Origin: Cognatazoarcus sp050305135
GTDB lineage: Bacteria > Pseudomonadota > Gammaproteobacteria > Burkholderiales > Rhodocyclaceae
Length of the DNA: 11,992 nucleotides
NCBI GenBank assembly: GCA_050305135.1
Contig: JBNLET010000105.1
Location: 1-11,992, forward strand
Reading direction: 5' to 3'
Both the position numbers and the translations under genes were made by a program. The notes below the pieces were generated by a model. It ran no database searches and had not been told where the DNA came from. It saw only the letters and a list, made by a program, of their open reading frames with translations. Positions 5,782 through 11,992 of the stretch are shown in pieces; position 1 is the stretch's first letter, and the number at the start of each line of letters is the position of its first letter.

Positions 5782-8582
5782 ACGACGGCAACAAGGGATC
5801 TTTCGTGCTCTCCCTCGACGGTCGCGAGGTAACGGCCTACGAGGGCGAGAGCCTGTGGCAGGTGGCCAAGCGCGAGGGCGAGCGCATCCCGCACCTGTGC
5901 TTCAAGGATGCGCCGGGCTACCGCTCGGACGGCAACTGCCGCGCCTGCATGGTCGAGATCGAGGGCGAGCGGGTGCTGGCGGCGAGCTGCCATCGCGAGG
6001 CGAAGCCCGGCATGAAGGTCAGGAGCGCCACCTCGGAGCGTGCCCGGGCGGCCCGCAAGGGCGTGCTGGAACTGCTCGCCGCCGATCAGCCGGCGCGCGA
6101 CGAAGCGCCCGACCGCTCCAGCCATTTCTGGCAGATGGCCGACGCGCTGGAGGTGGATGCCGAGGCAGTGCGCCGCCGCTACGGCAGCGACGGCGATCAT
6201 GCCGCGCTGAAGGATGCTTCGCACAGCGCGATGCGGGTCAATCTGAACGCCTGCATCGACTGCAATCTGTGCGTGCGGGCCTGCCGCGAAGTGCAGGTCA
6301 ACGACGTCATCGGCCTGGCCTACCGCGGCCACCGCTCGAAGATCGTGTTCGACTTCAACGATCCGATGGGGGCCAGCACCTGCGTCGCCTGCGGCGAGTG
6401 CGTGCAGGCCTGTCCGACCGGCGCGCTGATGCCCGCCACGCTGGTGGACGAGGCCGGCCGCGGTGATTCGGCGGTGGCCGACCGGACGGTCGATTCGGTG
6501 TGCCCGTTCTGCGGCGTCGGCTGCCAGCTCACCTACCACGTCAAGGACGACCGCATCCTGTTCGTCGAGGGCCGCAACGGGCCGTCGAACGAGAACCGGC
6601 TGTGCGTCAAGGGGCGCTTCGGTTTCGACTATCCGAACCATCCCTCGCGCCTGACGAAGCCGCTGATCCGCAAGCCCGGCGTGGCGAAGGGCATGGACCC
6701 GGATTTCGATCCGGCCAGGCCGCTGACCCATTTCCGCGAGGCGAGCTGGGAAGAGGCGCTCGACCTGGCCGCCGCCGGCCTCGCGCGCCTGCACCAGCAG
6801 TACGGCCCGCCGGCACTGGCCGGCTTCGGCAGCGCCAAGTGCTCCAACGAGGAGGCCTGGATGTTCCAGAAGCTGGTGCGTACCGGCTTTGGCTCCAACA
6901 ACGTGGACCACTGCACCCGGCTGTGCCACGCCAGTTCGGTGGCGGCGCTGATGGAATGCGTCGGCTCCGGCGCGGTGACCGCCTCGTTCATGCAGGTCGA
7001 GAATGCCGACGTGGTGATCCTGACCGGCTGCAACCCGACCGTGAACCACCCGGTCGCGGCGACCTACTTCAAGCAGGCCGCCAAGCGCGGCACCAAGCTG
7101 ATCGTGCTCGATCCGCGCGGCCTGACGCTGGGCGAGTACGCCCACCGCATGGTGCGCTTCAAGCCCGGCGGCGACGTCTCGCTGTTCAACGCGATGCTCA
7201 ACGTGATCGTCACCGAAGGCCTGGTGGACGAGGCCTACGTCTCGGCCCACACCGAGGGCTTCGAGGCCTTCCGCGAGCACGTGATGGCGATGACGCCGGA
7301 GGCCATGTCACCGCTGTGCGGCGTCGCGCCGGACGACATCCGCGACATCGCGCGGCTCTACGCCAAGGCCGAGCGGGCGATGATCTTCTGGGGCATGGGC
7401 GTGTCGCAGCACGTGCATGGCACCGACAACGCCCGCTGCCTGATCTCGCTCGCGCTGGCCACCGGCAACGTCGGCCGGCCCGGCACCGGCCTGCATCCGC
7501 TGCGCGGCCAGAACAACGTGCAGGGCGCCTCGGACGCCGGCCTGATCCCGATGGTCTTGCCGGACTCCCACCCGATCGGTGACAAGCAGTACCGGGCCGC
7601 ATTCGAGGAGCTGTGGCAGACCCCGCTGCAGGACAAGCCGGGGCTGACCGTGGTCGAGATCATGGACGCGATCCACGCCGGCACGATCCGCGGCATGTAC
7701 ATCCAGGGCGAGAACCCGGCCATGTCGGACCCCGACCTGCACCACGCGCGCGGCGCGCTGGCCAAGCTCGAGCACCTGGTGGTGCAGGACTTGTTCGTCA
7801 CCGAGACGGCCCAGTTCGCCGACGTGGTGCTGCCGGCCTCGGCCTGGTCCGAGAAGGACGGCACCGTCACCAATACCAACCGCCAGGTGCAGATGGGGCG
7901 CGCCGCGGTGCCGCTGCCCGGCGACGCCCGGCCCGACTGGTGGATCATCCAGCAGATCGCGCGCCGGCTCGGGCTGGACTGGAACTACGAACATCCGCGC
8001 GACGTGTTCGCCGAGATGCAGCGCGGCATGGCCTCGCTCGACCACATCAGCTGGGAGCGCGTTGAGCGTGAGCAGTCGGTCACCTATCCGAGCCCGGCCG
8101 AGGACCAGCCCGGCCTGGACGTGGTGTTCGGCGACGCCTTCCCGCGCGCCAGCGGCCGGGCCAAGTTCTCGCCGACCGTGCCGCTGCCGCCGGACGAGCC
8201 GGTGGATGGCGAGTACCCGGTGGTGCTGATCACCGGCCGCCAGCTCGAGCACTGGCATACCGGCTCGATGACGCGGCGCTCGCGCGTGCTCGACGCGCTC
8301 GAACCGGCGGCGGTGGCCACGCTGGCACCGGCGCAGCTGGAGAAAATCGGCGTCGCGCCGGGCGATTCGATGCGCATCCGTACCCGCCGCGGCGAGATCG
8401 TGCTGACGGCCCGCTCCGATCCGCTGATGCCGGAAGGCATGGTGTTCGTGCCGTTCTGCTACGTCGAGGCGGCCGCCAACATGCTGACCAACCCGGCGCT
8501 CGACCCGTTCGGCAAGATCCCGGAGTTCAAGTACGCGGCCTGCCGGCTGTCGCCGGCCGACGCCGAGGCCCCGGCGGCGTAA
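5778..8582 (+). CDS. fdhA: NAD-dependent formate dehydrogenase catalytic alpha subunit (bis-MGD Mo/W, NuoG-like N-terminus)
   Basis: The enzyme oxidises formate to CO2 at a bis-molybdopterin-guanine-dinucleotide Mo or W centre and feeds electrons to FdhB. A plant-type [2Fe-2S] domain comes first (C41, C54, C57, C71). Two ferredoxin-type [4Fe-4S] sets follow: C159, C162, C165, C169 and C202, C205, C208, C212. The molybdopterin-oxidoreductase cluster is C242, C245, C249, C276. The metal-ligand cysteine is C383 followed by H384 in TRLCHASSV, aligning with Sec140-His141 of E. coli FdhH; R576 in LRGQNNVQG aligns with its active-site arginine. A C-terminal MGD-binding domain ends near 925. There is no signal peptide, so the protein is cytosolic. 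At 934 residues it is somewhat shorter than the roughly 990 of Methylobacterium FDH1 alpha. No cysteine lies between C71 and C159, so the His-Cys3 cluster of NuoG is absent. AGGAGG (5765-5770), seven bases before the ATG, is an excellent ribosome-binding site. Confidence 0.95.
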   Translation: MNDGNKGSFVLSLDGREVTAYEGESLWQVAKREGERIPHLCFKDAPGYRSDGNCRACMVEIEGERVLAASCHREAKPGMKVRSATSERARAARKGVLELLAADQPARDEAPDRSSHFWQMADALEVDAEAVRRRYGSDGDHAALKDASHSAMRVNLNACIDCNLCVRACREVQVNDVIGLAYRGHRSKIVFDFNDPMGASTCVACGECVQACPTGALMPATLVDEAGRGDSAVADRTVDSVCPFCGVGCQLTYHVKDDRILFVEGRNGPSNENRLCVKGRFGFDYPNHPSRLTKPLIRKPGVAKGMDPDFDPARPLTHFREASWEEALDLAAAGLARLHQQYGPPALAGFGSAKCSNEEAWMFQKLVRTGFGSNNVDHCTRLCHASSVAALMECVGSGAVTASFMQVENADVVILTGCNPTVNHPVAATYFKQAAKRGTKLIVLDPRGLTLGEYAHRMVRFKPGGDVSLFNAMLNVIVTEGLVDEAYVSAHTEGFEAFREHVMAMTPEAMSPLCGVAPDDIRDIARLYAKAERAMIFWGMGVSQHVHGTDNARCLISLALATGNVGRPGTGLHPLRGQNNVQGASDAGLIPMVLPDSHPIGDKQYRAAFEELWQTPLQDKPGLTVVEIMDAIHAGTIRGMYIQGENPAMSDPDLHHARGALAKLEHLVVQDLFVTETAQFADVVLPASAWSEKDGTVTNTNRQVQMGRAAVPLPGDARPDWWIIQQIARRLGLDWNYEHPRDVFAEMQRGMASLDHISWERVEREQSVTYPSPAEDQPGLDVVFGDAFPRASGRAKFSPTVPLPPDEPVDGEYPVVLITGRQLEHWHTGSMTRRSRVLDALEPAAVATLAPAQLEKIGVAPGDSMRIRTRRGEIVLTARSDPLMPEGMVFVPFCYVEAAANMLTNPALDPFGKIPEFKYAACRLSPADAEAPAA

Positions 8583-8588
8583 AGCATC

Positions 8589-8612
8589 CGGGGCCGCCGA
8601 CGGGCGGCCCCG
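8589..8612. terminator. Hairpin terminator shared by fdhA and the convergent pterin dehydratase gene
   Basis: CGGGGCCGCC (8589-8598), loop GACG, then GGCGGCCCCG (8603-8612) forms a perfect ten-pair GC stem. It lies wholly in the 36-bp gap between the two convergent stop codons. No U-tract follows on either strand, so it may work with Rho or as a 3'-end stabiliser for both messages. Position and symmetry suit a bidirectional terminator. Confidence 0.7.
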
Positions 8613-8618
8613 CTCGTC

Positions 8619-8993
8619 TCAGTCGTACTTGATGTAGCGGAAGCGCTGGTCGTCCGAGGGCGTGCCCTCGAGCGGCCCGCCTTCCTTGCCCGGCTGCCAG
8701 CCGACCACCTCCTCGATCTTCTTCGCCAGCGCGAAGTCCTTGTCGCTGATGCCCTTGGCCGAATGGGTCATCAGCTTGACGATCACGAAGGCATAGGAGA
8801 CCGTCAGGTCCGGGTGGTGCCAGGCCGCCTCGGCCAGGTGGCCGACCGTGTTCACCACCATCAGCGTGCCCTTCCAGCCCTCGGTGCGGTACTTGCGGCG
8901 GATCCAGCCGTTCTCCAGGTACCAGTGGGGCAGTTCCTTTTCCAGCCGGGCCTTGACCTCGGCTTCGTCCATCGCGGTCTCGCGTCCGCTCAT
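8619..8993 (-). CDS. phhB: Pterin-4a-carbinolamine dehydratase (PCD/DCoH family)
   Basis: The family dehydrates 4a-hydroxytetrahydropterin, recycling the cofactor of aromatic amino acid hydroxylases. The 124-residue product carries the complete family motif: E55-x3-H59-H60-P61, then Y67, H77 and D86, spaced as in active members (HHPDLTVSY and THSAKGISDKDF). A C-terminal tail, from about residue 99 (WQPGKEGGPLEGTP to the final IKYD), goes beyond the minimal fold. The ATG at 8993 has AGGAGA about 7-12 bases upstream; the internal ATG 24 bases later has none. No phenylalanine hydroxylase gene is in the window. The neighbour is a molybdopterin enzyme, and comparative genomics (Naponelli and colleagues) has linked some PCDs to molybdenum cofactor metabolism, so that role is plausible here though only inferred. 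The long GC palindrome in its leader is listed separately. Confidence 0.9.
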   Translation of the reverse strand: MSGRETAMDEAEVKARLEKELPHWYLENGWIRRKYRTEGWKGTLMVVNTVGHLAEAAWHHPDLTVSYAFVIVKLMTHSAKGISDKDFALAKKIEEVVGWQPGKEGGPLEGTPSDDQRFRYIKYD

Positions 8994-9016
8994 GATGTCT
9001 CTCCTGTCGTTCGGCC

Positions 9017-9032
9017 GCGGCCGGCCGGCCGC
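9017..9032. repeat. 16-bp GC palindrome in the leader of the pterin dehydratase gene
   Basis: GCGGCCGGCCGGCCGC is a perfect palindrome 24-39 bases upstream of the minus-strand start codon. It could form a hairpin just ahead of the ribosome-binding site or serve as a protein site. In DNA this rich in GGCC it may be chance. Confidence 0.4.
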
Positions 9033-9133
9033 TGCAGTTCAGACCTCCGCCGCACGCGAAGTTCTTGTCGACGCTCGCTCGCATGCCTGGCGGCGTGGAC
9101 GATTCTCGCACCACCTGTTCCGACGGCGGATTG

Positions 9134-9161
9134 TTGCGTTGCACAAAAAGCGCGTTAGAAT
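9134..9161 (+). promoter_or_regulatory. Sigma70-type promoter of the pseudo-ABC/nitrate-binding gene
   Basis: TTGCGT (9134-9139) and TAGAAT (9156-9161) are 16 bp apart, in an AT-richer patch of the 221-bp divergent gap. Transcription would start near 9168, about 47 bases ahead of the GTG at 9215. The -10 is the same TAGAAT seen in front of the decarboxylase gene. This also argues against the longer reading frame that begins upstream of the promoter. Confidence 0.5.
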
Positions 9162-9203
9162 GGGTTTCGAACAAGGCGGCCGGCGCAACCCGTTGTGGCG
9201 GCC

Positions 9204-9208
9204 AGGAG
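9204..9208 (+). promoter_or_regulatory. Ribosome-binding site fixing a GTG start
   Basis: AGGAG lies six bases before the GTG at 9215, optimal spacing. It decides the start, because the frame is open for at least 150 bases further upstream, where only a TTG start and no ABC-domain similarity are found. Confidence 0.75.
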
Positions 9209-9214
9209 ATCGAC

Positions 9215-11329
9215 GTGCCCCATCTGAAGGCAACGCGGCTGAGCGTGGAGCTGCCGTCCGGCGATGCCGGGCGTATTGCGCTGCGGGGTTTCGACCTGGA
9301 ACTGCGCGAGGGCGAGTCGCTGGCCATCGTGGCGGCCGATCCGGTGCTGTCCTCCGGCCTGCTGCGGACCATCTGCGGCCGCATCGAGAGCGAGGCCGGC
9401 GGCATCCTGATCGACGGCCGCGAAATGCAGCGCGGCGACCGACGGCTGGCGCTGCTCGGGCCGCGGCCCGAGGGGATCGGCCTGCGGCGGGTGCTCGGCT
9501 ACCTGCGCAGCGCCGCCGCGCGCACGGGCGGGCGGGACCTGGCGCCCCGGGCGCTGGAGCGCTGGGTACGGCACTGCCTGCACCTGGCCGGCGGCGACGA
9601 CCTGGCCGGCCACCGGCTGAAAGCGCTCTGCGCCGCCTCGGCGGCGCGGGTGCAACTGGCGCGCGCACTGGCTTGCGAAGCCTCGATCCTGTTCTTCGAC
9701 CGCGTCTTCGACGGCCTCGACGAAGTCGCCTGCCGCCAGCTCATCGACCTGGTGCTGGAACTGCAGCACCGCCTGTCGTGCAGCATGGTGTTCGCCACGG
9801 CCGAGCCGGAGCAGGCCGTACTGTTCGCCGACCGGGTGCTGTGTCTTTCCGGGGCGCCGAACGAGCTGCATCTCGACTGGCTGGAAGTCGACCTGATCCG
9901 GCCGCGGGCGCGGCTCGATCTGGCCCGCACCGGCTCGACGCAGCAGGCCCTGCAGGAATTGCGCCGCCTGCTCGGCGACGGCGAAAGCGGGACCCGGGCC
10001 GCGCGCGCGCAGCAGCAGGCCGCATCGGGCCGCAGCGAAGCGGTCGTGAAGATGGCCGACTGGGTGTCGGCGCGGCAGCCCCGCAGCGGCAAGCGACTCG
10101 AGAAGTGCGACATCTCGCTCGGCTTCGTACCGCTGGTCGATTGCGCGCCGCTGGCGGTCGCGTTGGAGGAGGGCTTCTTCGCCGCGGCCGGACTGGAAGT
10201 CACGCTGTCGCGCGAGTCGTCCTGGAGCAACGTGCAGGACAAGGTCTCGCTCGGCCTGCTGGATGGTGCCCAGATGCCCGCTGCGATGCCGCTGGCGGCG
10301 TCGCTGACGCCCGGCGCCGTGCCCTTGCTGAGCGGGCTCGCGCTGGGGCGCAACGGTAACGCGGTGACCGTGTCGGGCCCGCTCCACGAGCGCCTGATGC
10401 AGGGGGGCTTGCCGGCGGACGATTGCAACGCCTCGGCCACCGCGCATGCGCTGGCTGCCGAGGTGGCGCGACGGCGGCAGGCCCGCCAGCGTCCGCTGGT
10501 GTTCGCGGTCGTTTCGCCCCATTCCTGCCACAACTACCTGCTGCGCTACTGGCTCGCCTGCGGTGGCATCGACCCGGACCGCGACCTGAAGCTGCTGGTG
10601 ATCCCGCCGCCGCAGATGGTCGGCTATCTCGGCAGCGGCATGATCGACGGCTTCTGTGCCGGCGAGCCGTGGAACACGGTGGCCGAACACGACGGCGTCG
10701 GGCACATCCTGCTGGCCAGCCGCGAGATCTGGCACGGCCATCCGGAAAAGGTGCTCGGCGTCACGCGCGCCTGGGCCGAGGCCCACCCGAACAGCCACAA
10801 GGCCTTGATGCGCGCGCTGCTGGACGCCTGCTGGTGGCTCGACAAGGAGGACAACCGGGCGGCCGCCTGCGAGATCCTGGCGCAGGGGCGCTACGTGAAC
10901 GTGGCGCCGGAACTGCTGCTGCAATCGCTCGGTGAACGCTGCGGCGAGGGCCGCGCGGGGCAGGTGTTCCATGCCGGCGCGGCCAACTTCCCGTGGCAGT
11001 CGCAGGCGGCCTGGCTGCTTTCACAGATGGTGCGCTGGGGCCAGCTGCGTCTGCCGGTCGACCCGCGCCCGGTGTGCGCGGCGAGCTTCCGCTCCGATCT
11101 CTACCTGGCCGCCGCCGCTTTCGGCGATGCGCAGCCCGTCGACGACTGGAAGGTCGAAGGGGCCCACGCCGGGCCCTGGCAGGCGCCGGGCCGCGACCGG
11201 CCGGTGGAGCTGGGTTCGGACCTGTTCATGGACGGGCGCGTGCTGGCCGACTGGCAACTGGCGGAATTTCTCGCCGGTGACCGCATTCCGGCGGCCCGGA
11301 CGAGCACGACCGCCGACCACGCGGCATGA
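9215..11329 (+). CDS. Degenerate ABC-ATPase domain fused to a cytosolic NrtA/NasS-like nitrate-binding domain
   Basis: Two modules make up 704 residues. Residues 1-230 have the fold pattern of an NrtC/TauB-type ABC ATPase, but each nucleotide motif is lost. Walker A reads VAADPVLSSG with no GKST (the lysine position is S46). The Q-loop glutamine is G82. The LSGGQ signature is LCAAS (138-142). Walker B ends FDR, with Arg163 for the catalytic Glu. The H-loop His is A196. Yet LARAL, FDGLD and ADRV survive. Residues about 295-630 resemble NrtA, CmpA and NasS: LGFVPLVDCAPLAVA, EEGFFAAAGLEVTLS, NYLLRYWLACGGIDP and FCAGEPWNT. K512 in HPEKVLGVTRAW sits where NrtA has its anion-contacting lysine. No signal peptide or membrane segment is seen, so it is cytosolic. 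The layout copies cyanobacterial NrtC, but with a dead ATPase and no permease here. A nitrate or nitrite sensor is the likeliest role, by inference. Confidence 0.85.
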   Translation: MPHLKATRLSVELPSGDAGRIALRGFDLELREGESLAIVAADPVLSSGLLRTICGRIESEAGGILIDGREMQRGDRRLALLGPRPEGIGLRRVLGYLRSAAARTGGRDLAPRALERWVRHCLHLAGGDDLAGHRLKALCAASAARVQLARALACEASILFFDRVFDGLDEVACRQLIDLVLELQHRLSCSMVFATAEPEQAVLFADRVLCLSGAPNELHLDWLEVDLIRPRARLDLARTGSTQQALQELRRLLGDGESGTRAARAQQQAASGRSEAVVKMADWVSARQPRSGKRLEKCDISLGFVPLVDCAPLAVALEEGFFAAAGLEVTLSRESSWSNVQDKVSLGLLDGAQMPAAMPLAASLTPGAVPLLSGLALGRNGNAVTVSGPLHERLMQGGLPADDCNASATAHALAAEVARRRQARQRPLVFAVVSPHSCHNYLLRYWLACGGIDPDRDLKLLVIPPPQMVGYLGSGMIDGFCAGEPWNTVAEHDGVGHILLASREIWHGHPEKVLGVTRAWAEAHPNSHKALMRALLDACWWLDKEDNRAAACEILAQGRYVNVAPELLLQSLGERCGEGRAGQVFHAGAANFPWQSQAAWLLSQMVRWGQLRLPVDPRPVCAASFRSDLYLAAAAFGDAQPVDDWKVEGAHAGPWQAPGRDRPVELGSDLFMDGRVLADWQLAEFLAGDRIPAARTSTTADHAA

Positions 11330-11418
11330 TGCGTCCGCCACGGGGCGTCCGGGCGGCACATGGCTTGTTGCATTTTGTACCGCACCCGAGCGGCCGGCGC
11401 TGTCAAAATTTCCGTTGC

Positions 11419-11441
11419 GGCGATGGTCTTGATCCATCGCC
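11419..11441 (+). promoter_or_regulatory. Leader hairpin directly ahead of a ribosome-binding site
   Basis: GGCGATGG (11419-11426), seven-base loop TCTTGAT, then CCATCGCC (11434-11441) gives an eight-pair stem. It ends five bases before AGGAG (11447-11451) and 16 bases before the ATG at 11458. Such placement could affect translation or mRNA stability. No T-run follows, so it is not an ordinary terminator. The loop is seven bases, unlike the six-base loops of ANTAR (NasT) targets. Confidence 0.45.
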
Positions 11442-11457
11442 CGGACAGGAGAATTAC

Positions 11458-11817
11458 ATGAAGACGCTGCGAAACGACGATCGCGGGCCGTGCGGCGCGC
11501 ATCGGGGCGGGGCCGCGAGGCGCGGCCTGCTGGCCGCCGTGGCGGCGATGGCGCTGCTGGCACCGCCGGCCCAGGCCGGCGACGATCTGTCCGCAGGGGC
11601 CCGCGAGGCCGGCCGCGCGGTCGGTAGCGCGGTGCGCCAGATCGCCCATGGCGCGAAGGAGATCGGTCTCGAGATCGGCCACGGCGCGGCATCCTTCGGC
11701 AAGGCCGTCGGCCACGCGGCCGCGGATGCCGGCCGGGCCGTCGGCAAGGCGGCCGGCGAGGGCGGCCGGGCTGTCGGCCGTGCGGTGCGCGGAGACGACG
11801 AGCCGGCCCACCTCTGA
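11458..11817 (+). CDS. Small secreted protein of 11-residue Gly/Ala repeats, function unknown
   Basis: The 119-residue protein starts with a long basic region and a hydrophobic core (LLAAVAAMALLAPP) ending in AQA, a good signal peptidase I site after about residue 40. Export to the periplasm or beyond is therefore likely. The mature part is low in complexity and rich in Gly, Ala, Val, Arg and His. Three consecutive 11-residue units begin GKAVGHA, GRAVGKA and GRAVGRA, with a related GRAVGSAVRQI earlier and looser GAKEIG/GHGAASF units between. Hydrophobic Val and Ile recur in an amphipathic-helix pattern, reminiscent of LEA-like or glycine-zipper proteins; this is a resemblance, not a family match. 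The tail is GDDEPAHL. It has its own AGGAG site six bases before the ATG and a leader hairpin. It lies 128 bp after the pseudo-ABC gene, so it may be separately transcribed. Confidence 0.75.
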   Translation: MKTLRNDDRGPCGAHRGGAARRGLLAAVAAMALLAPPAQAGDDLSAGAREAGRAVGSAVRQIAHGAKEIGLEIGHGAASFGKAVGHAAADAGRAVGKAAGEGGRAVGRAVRGDDEPAHL

Positions 11818-11855
11818 GCGGACCCGACGAGGCCGCCCCCGATCGGGAAATACGC

Positions 11856-11931
11856 CTCGGTGGGGTTCGTAGGGCCGGCTTCAGCCGGCCAGCGGCACCC
11901 GAACTCCGCCCGAATCATGGGCTCCACCGAG
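11856..11931. repeat. GTAG-headed REP-like palindrome nested in flanking inverted repeats
   Basis: GTAG (11869-11872) is followed at once by GGCCGGC, loop TTCA, GCCGGCC (11873-11890). This is the layout of REP elements recognised by RAYT transposase-like proteins. Around it GGGGTTCG and CGAACTCC pair in 7 of 8 positions, and CTCGGTGG (11856-11863) is an exact inverted copy of CCACCGAG (11924-11931). The whole could fold as a cruciform or a long RNA stem-loop downstream of the small secreted-protein gene. The rest of 11818-11992 holds no gene I can support; the final 60 bases are AT-richer and may lead into the next gene. Confidence 0.5.
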
Positions 11932-11992
11932 ATCGCAACACTGCACCGGCATAGTGTTTCGCGCAGTGAGGAGCTTATCCTTTTCGCATTTA

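Noticed and set aside
5367..7280. 637-residue antisense reading frame across fdhB and fdhA
   Set aside because: Typical open shadow frame of GC-rich DNA. The sense strand has unmistakable Fe-S and molybdopterin motifs throughout.
9065..9214. In-frame extension of the pseudo-ABC protein from a TTG at 9065
   Set aside because: The -10 element at 9156-9161 lies inside it, and the GTG at 9215 has an optimal AGGAG and begins exactly where ABC-domain similarity begins.
9155..10972. 605-residue antisense reading frame across the pseudo-ABC gene
   Set aside because: Low-complexity Arg/Gln/Ala/His-rich translation without domains; the sense frame has recognisable NrtA-like sequence.
11101..11811. 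Minus-strand frame opposite the secreted-protein gene
   Set aside because: No ribosome-binding site or domains. The plus-strand frame has a signal peptide, good AGGAG and regular repeats.
11838..11847. CCCGATCGGG as terminator of the secreted-protein gene
   Set aside because: Only a ten-base palindrome with effectively no loop, followed by AAAT and not by a T-run.
1..11992. CRISPR arrays, phage genes, transposases, toxin-antitoxin or defence systems
   Set aside because: Searched by eye on both strands; no spaced direct repeats of CRISPR size and no recognisable proteins of these classes.

Overview
The window is GC-rich (about 70% by eye), densely coding DNA from a proteobacterium. Housekeeping gene content, codon use and the fused folate enzyme suggest a betaproteobacterium, possibly Rhodocyclales-like. 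That placement is an inference from gene style; no rRNA or other strong phylogenetic marker is present. Nine protein genes are supported. The first is cut by the left edge.

Left part (1-3660), folate and amino-acid chemistry. The 3' end of a fused aminodeoxychorismate synthase/lyase gene (pabB-pabC) overlaps by one base a HAD-IB phosphatase gene. folK converges on this pair from the minus strand. A well-formed sigma70-like promoter then drives a fold-type III PLP decarboxylase of the diaminopimelate/ornithine decarboxylase family. Its closest resemblance by motif is to the acyl-carrier or exosortase-associated branch, not to LysA.

Centre (3661-8993), NAD-linked formate oxidation. A 399-bp gene-free region carries a sigma54-type -24/-12 promoter, a cluster of GTGTTCGG half-sites about 230 bp upstream that looks like an enhancer, and an 18-bp palindrome at the predicted 5' end of the mRNA. 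Downstream lie two translationally coupled genes. The first encodes a NuoE-NuoF fusion (diaphorase subunit, FMN and Fe-S). The second encodes a 934-residue molybdopterin (Mo or W) formate dehydrogenase catalytic subunit with a NuoG-like N-terminus. This matches the two-subunit FDH1 type of Methylobacterium. Across a shared hairpin terminator sits a convergent pterin-4a-carbinolamine dehydratase gene, a family that has been linked to molybdopterin metabolism.

Right part (8994-11992), a putative nitrate-sensing protein and a small secreted protein. A 704-residue protein joins an ABC-ATPase-like domain, in which every nucleotide-handling motif is destroyed, to a cytosolic NrtA/CmpA/NasS-like binding domain. 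This is the most unusual object in the window: it has the NrtC layout but its ATPase is dead, and no permease is nearby. It is followed by a signal-peptide protein made of 11-residue Gly/Ala repeats, whose ribosome-binding site lies directly behind a hairpin. The window ends in non-coding DNA with a GTAG-headed REP-like palindrome nested in larger inverted repeats.

Taken together, pterins recur (folate synthesis, molybdopterin enzyme, pterin dehydratase) and the right half suggests formate and nitrate physiology. No phage, transposase, CRISPR, rRNA or tRNA was found.
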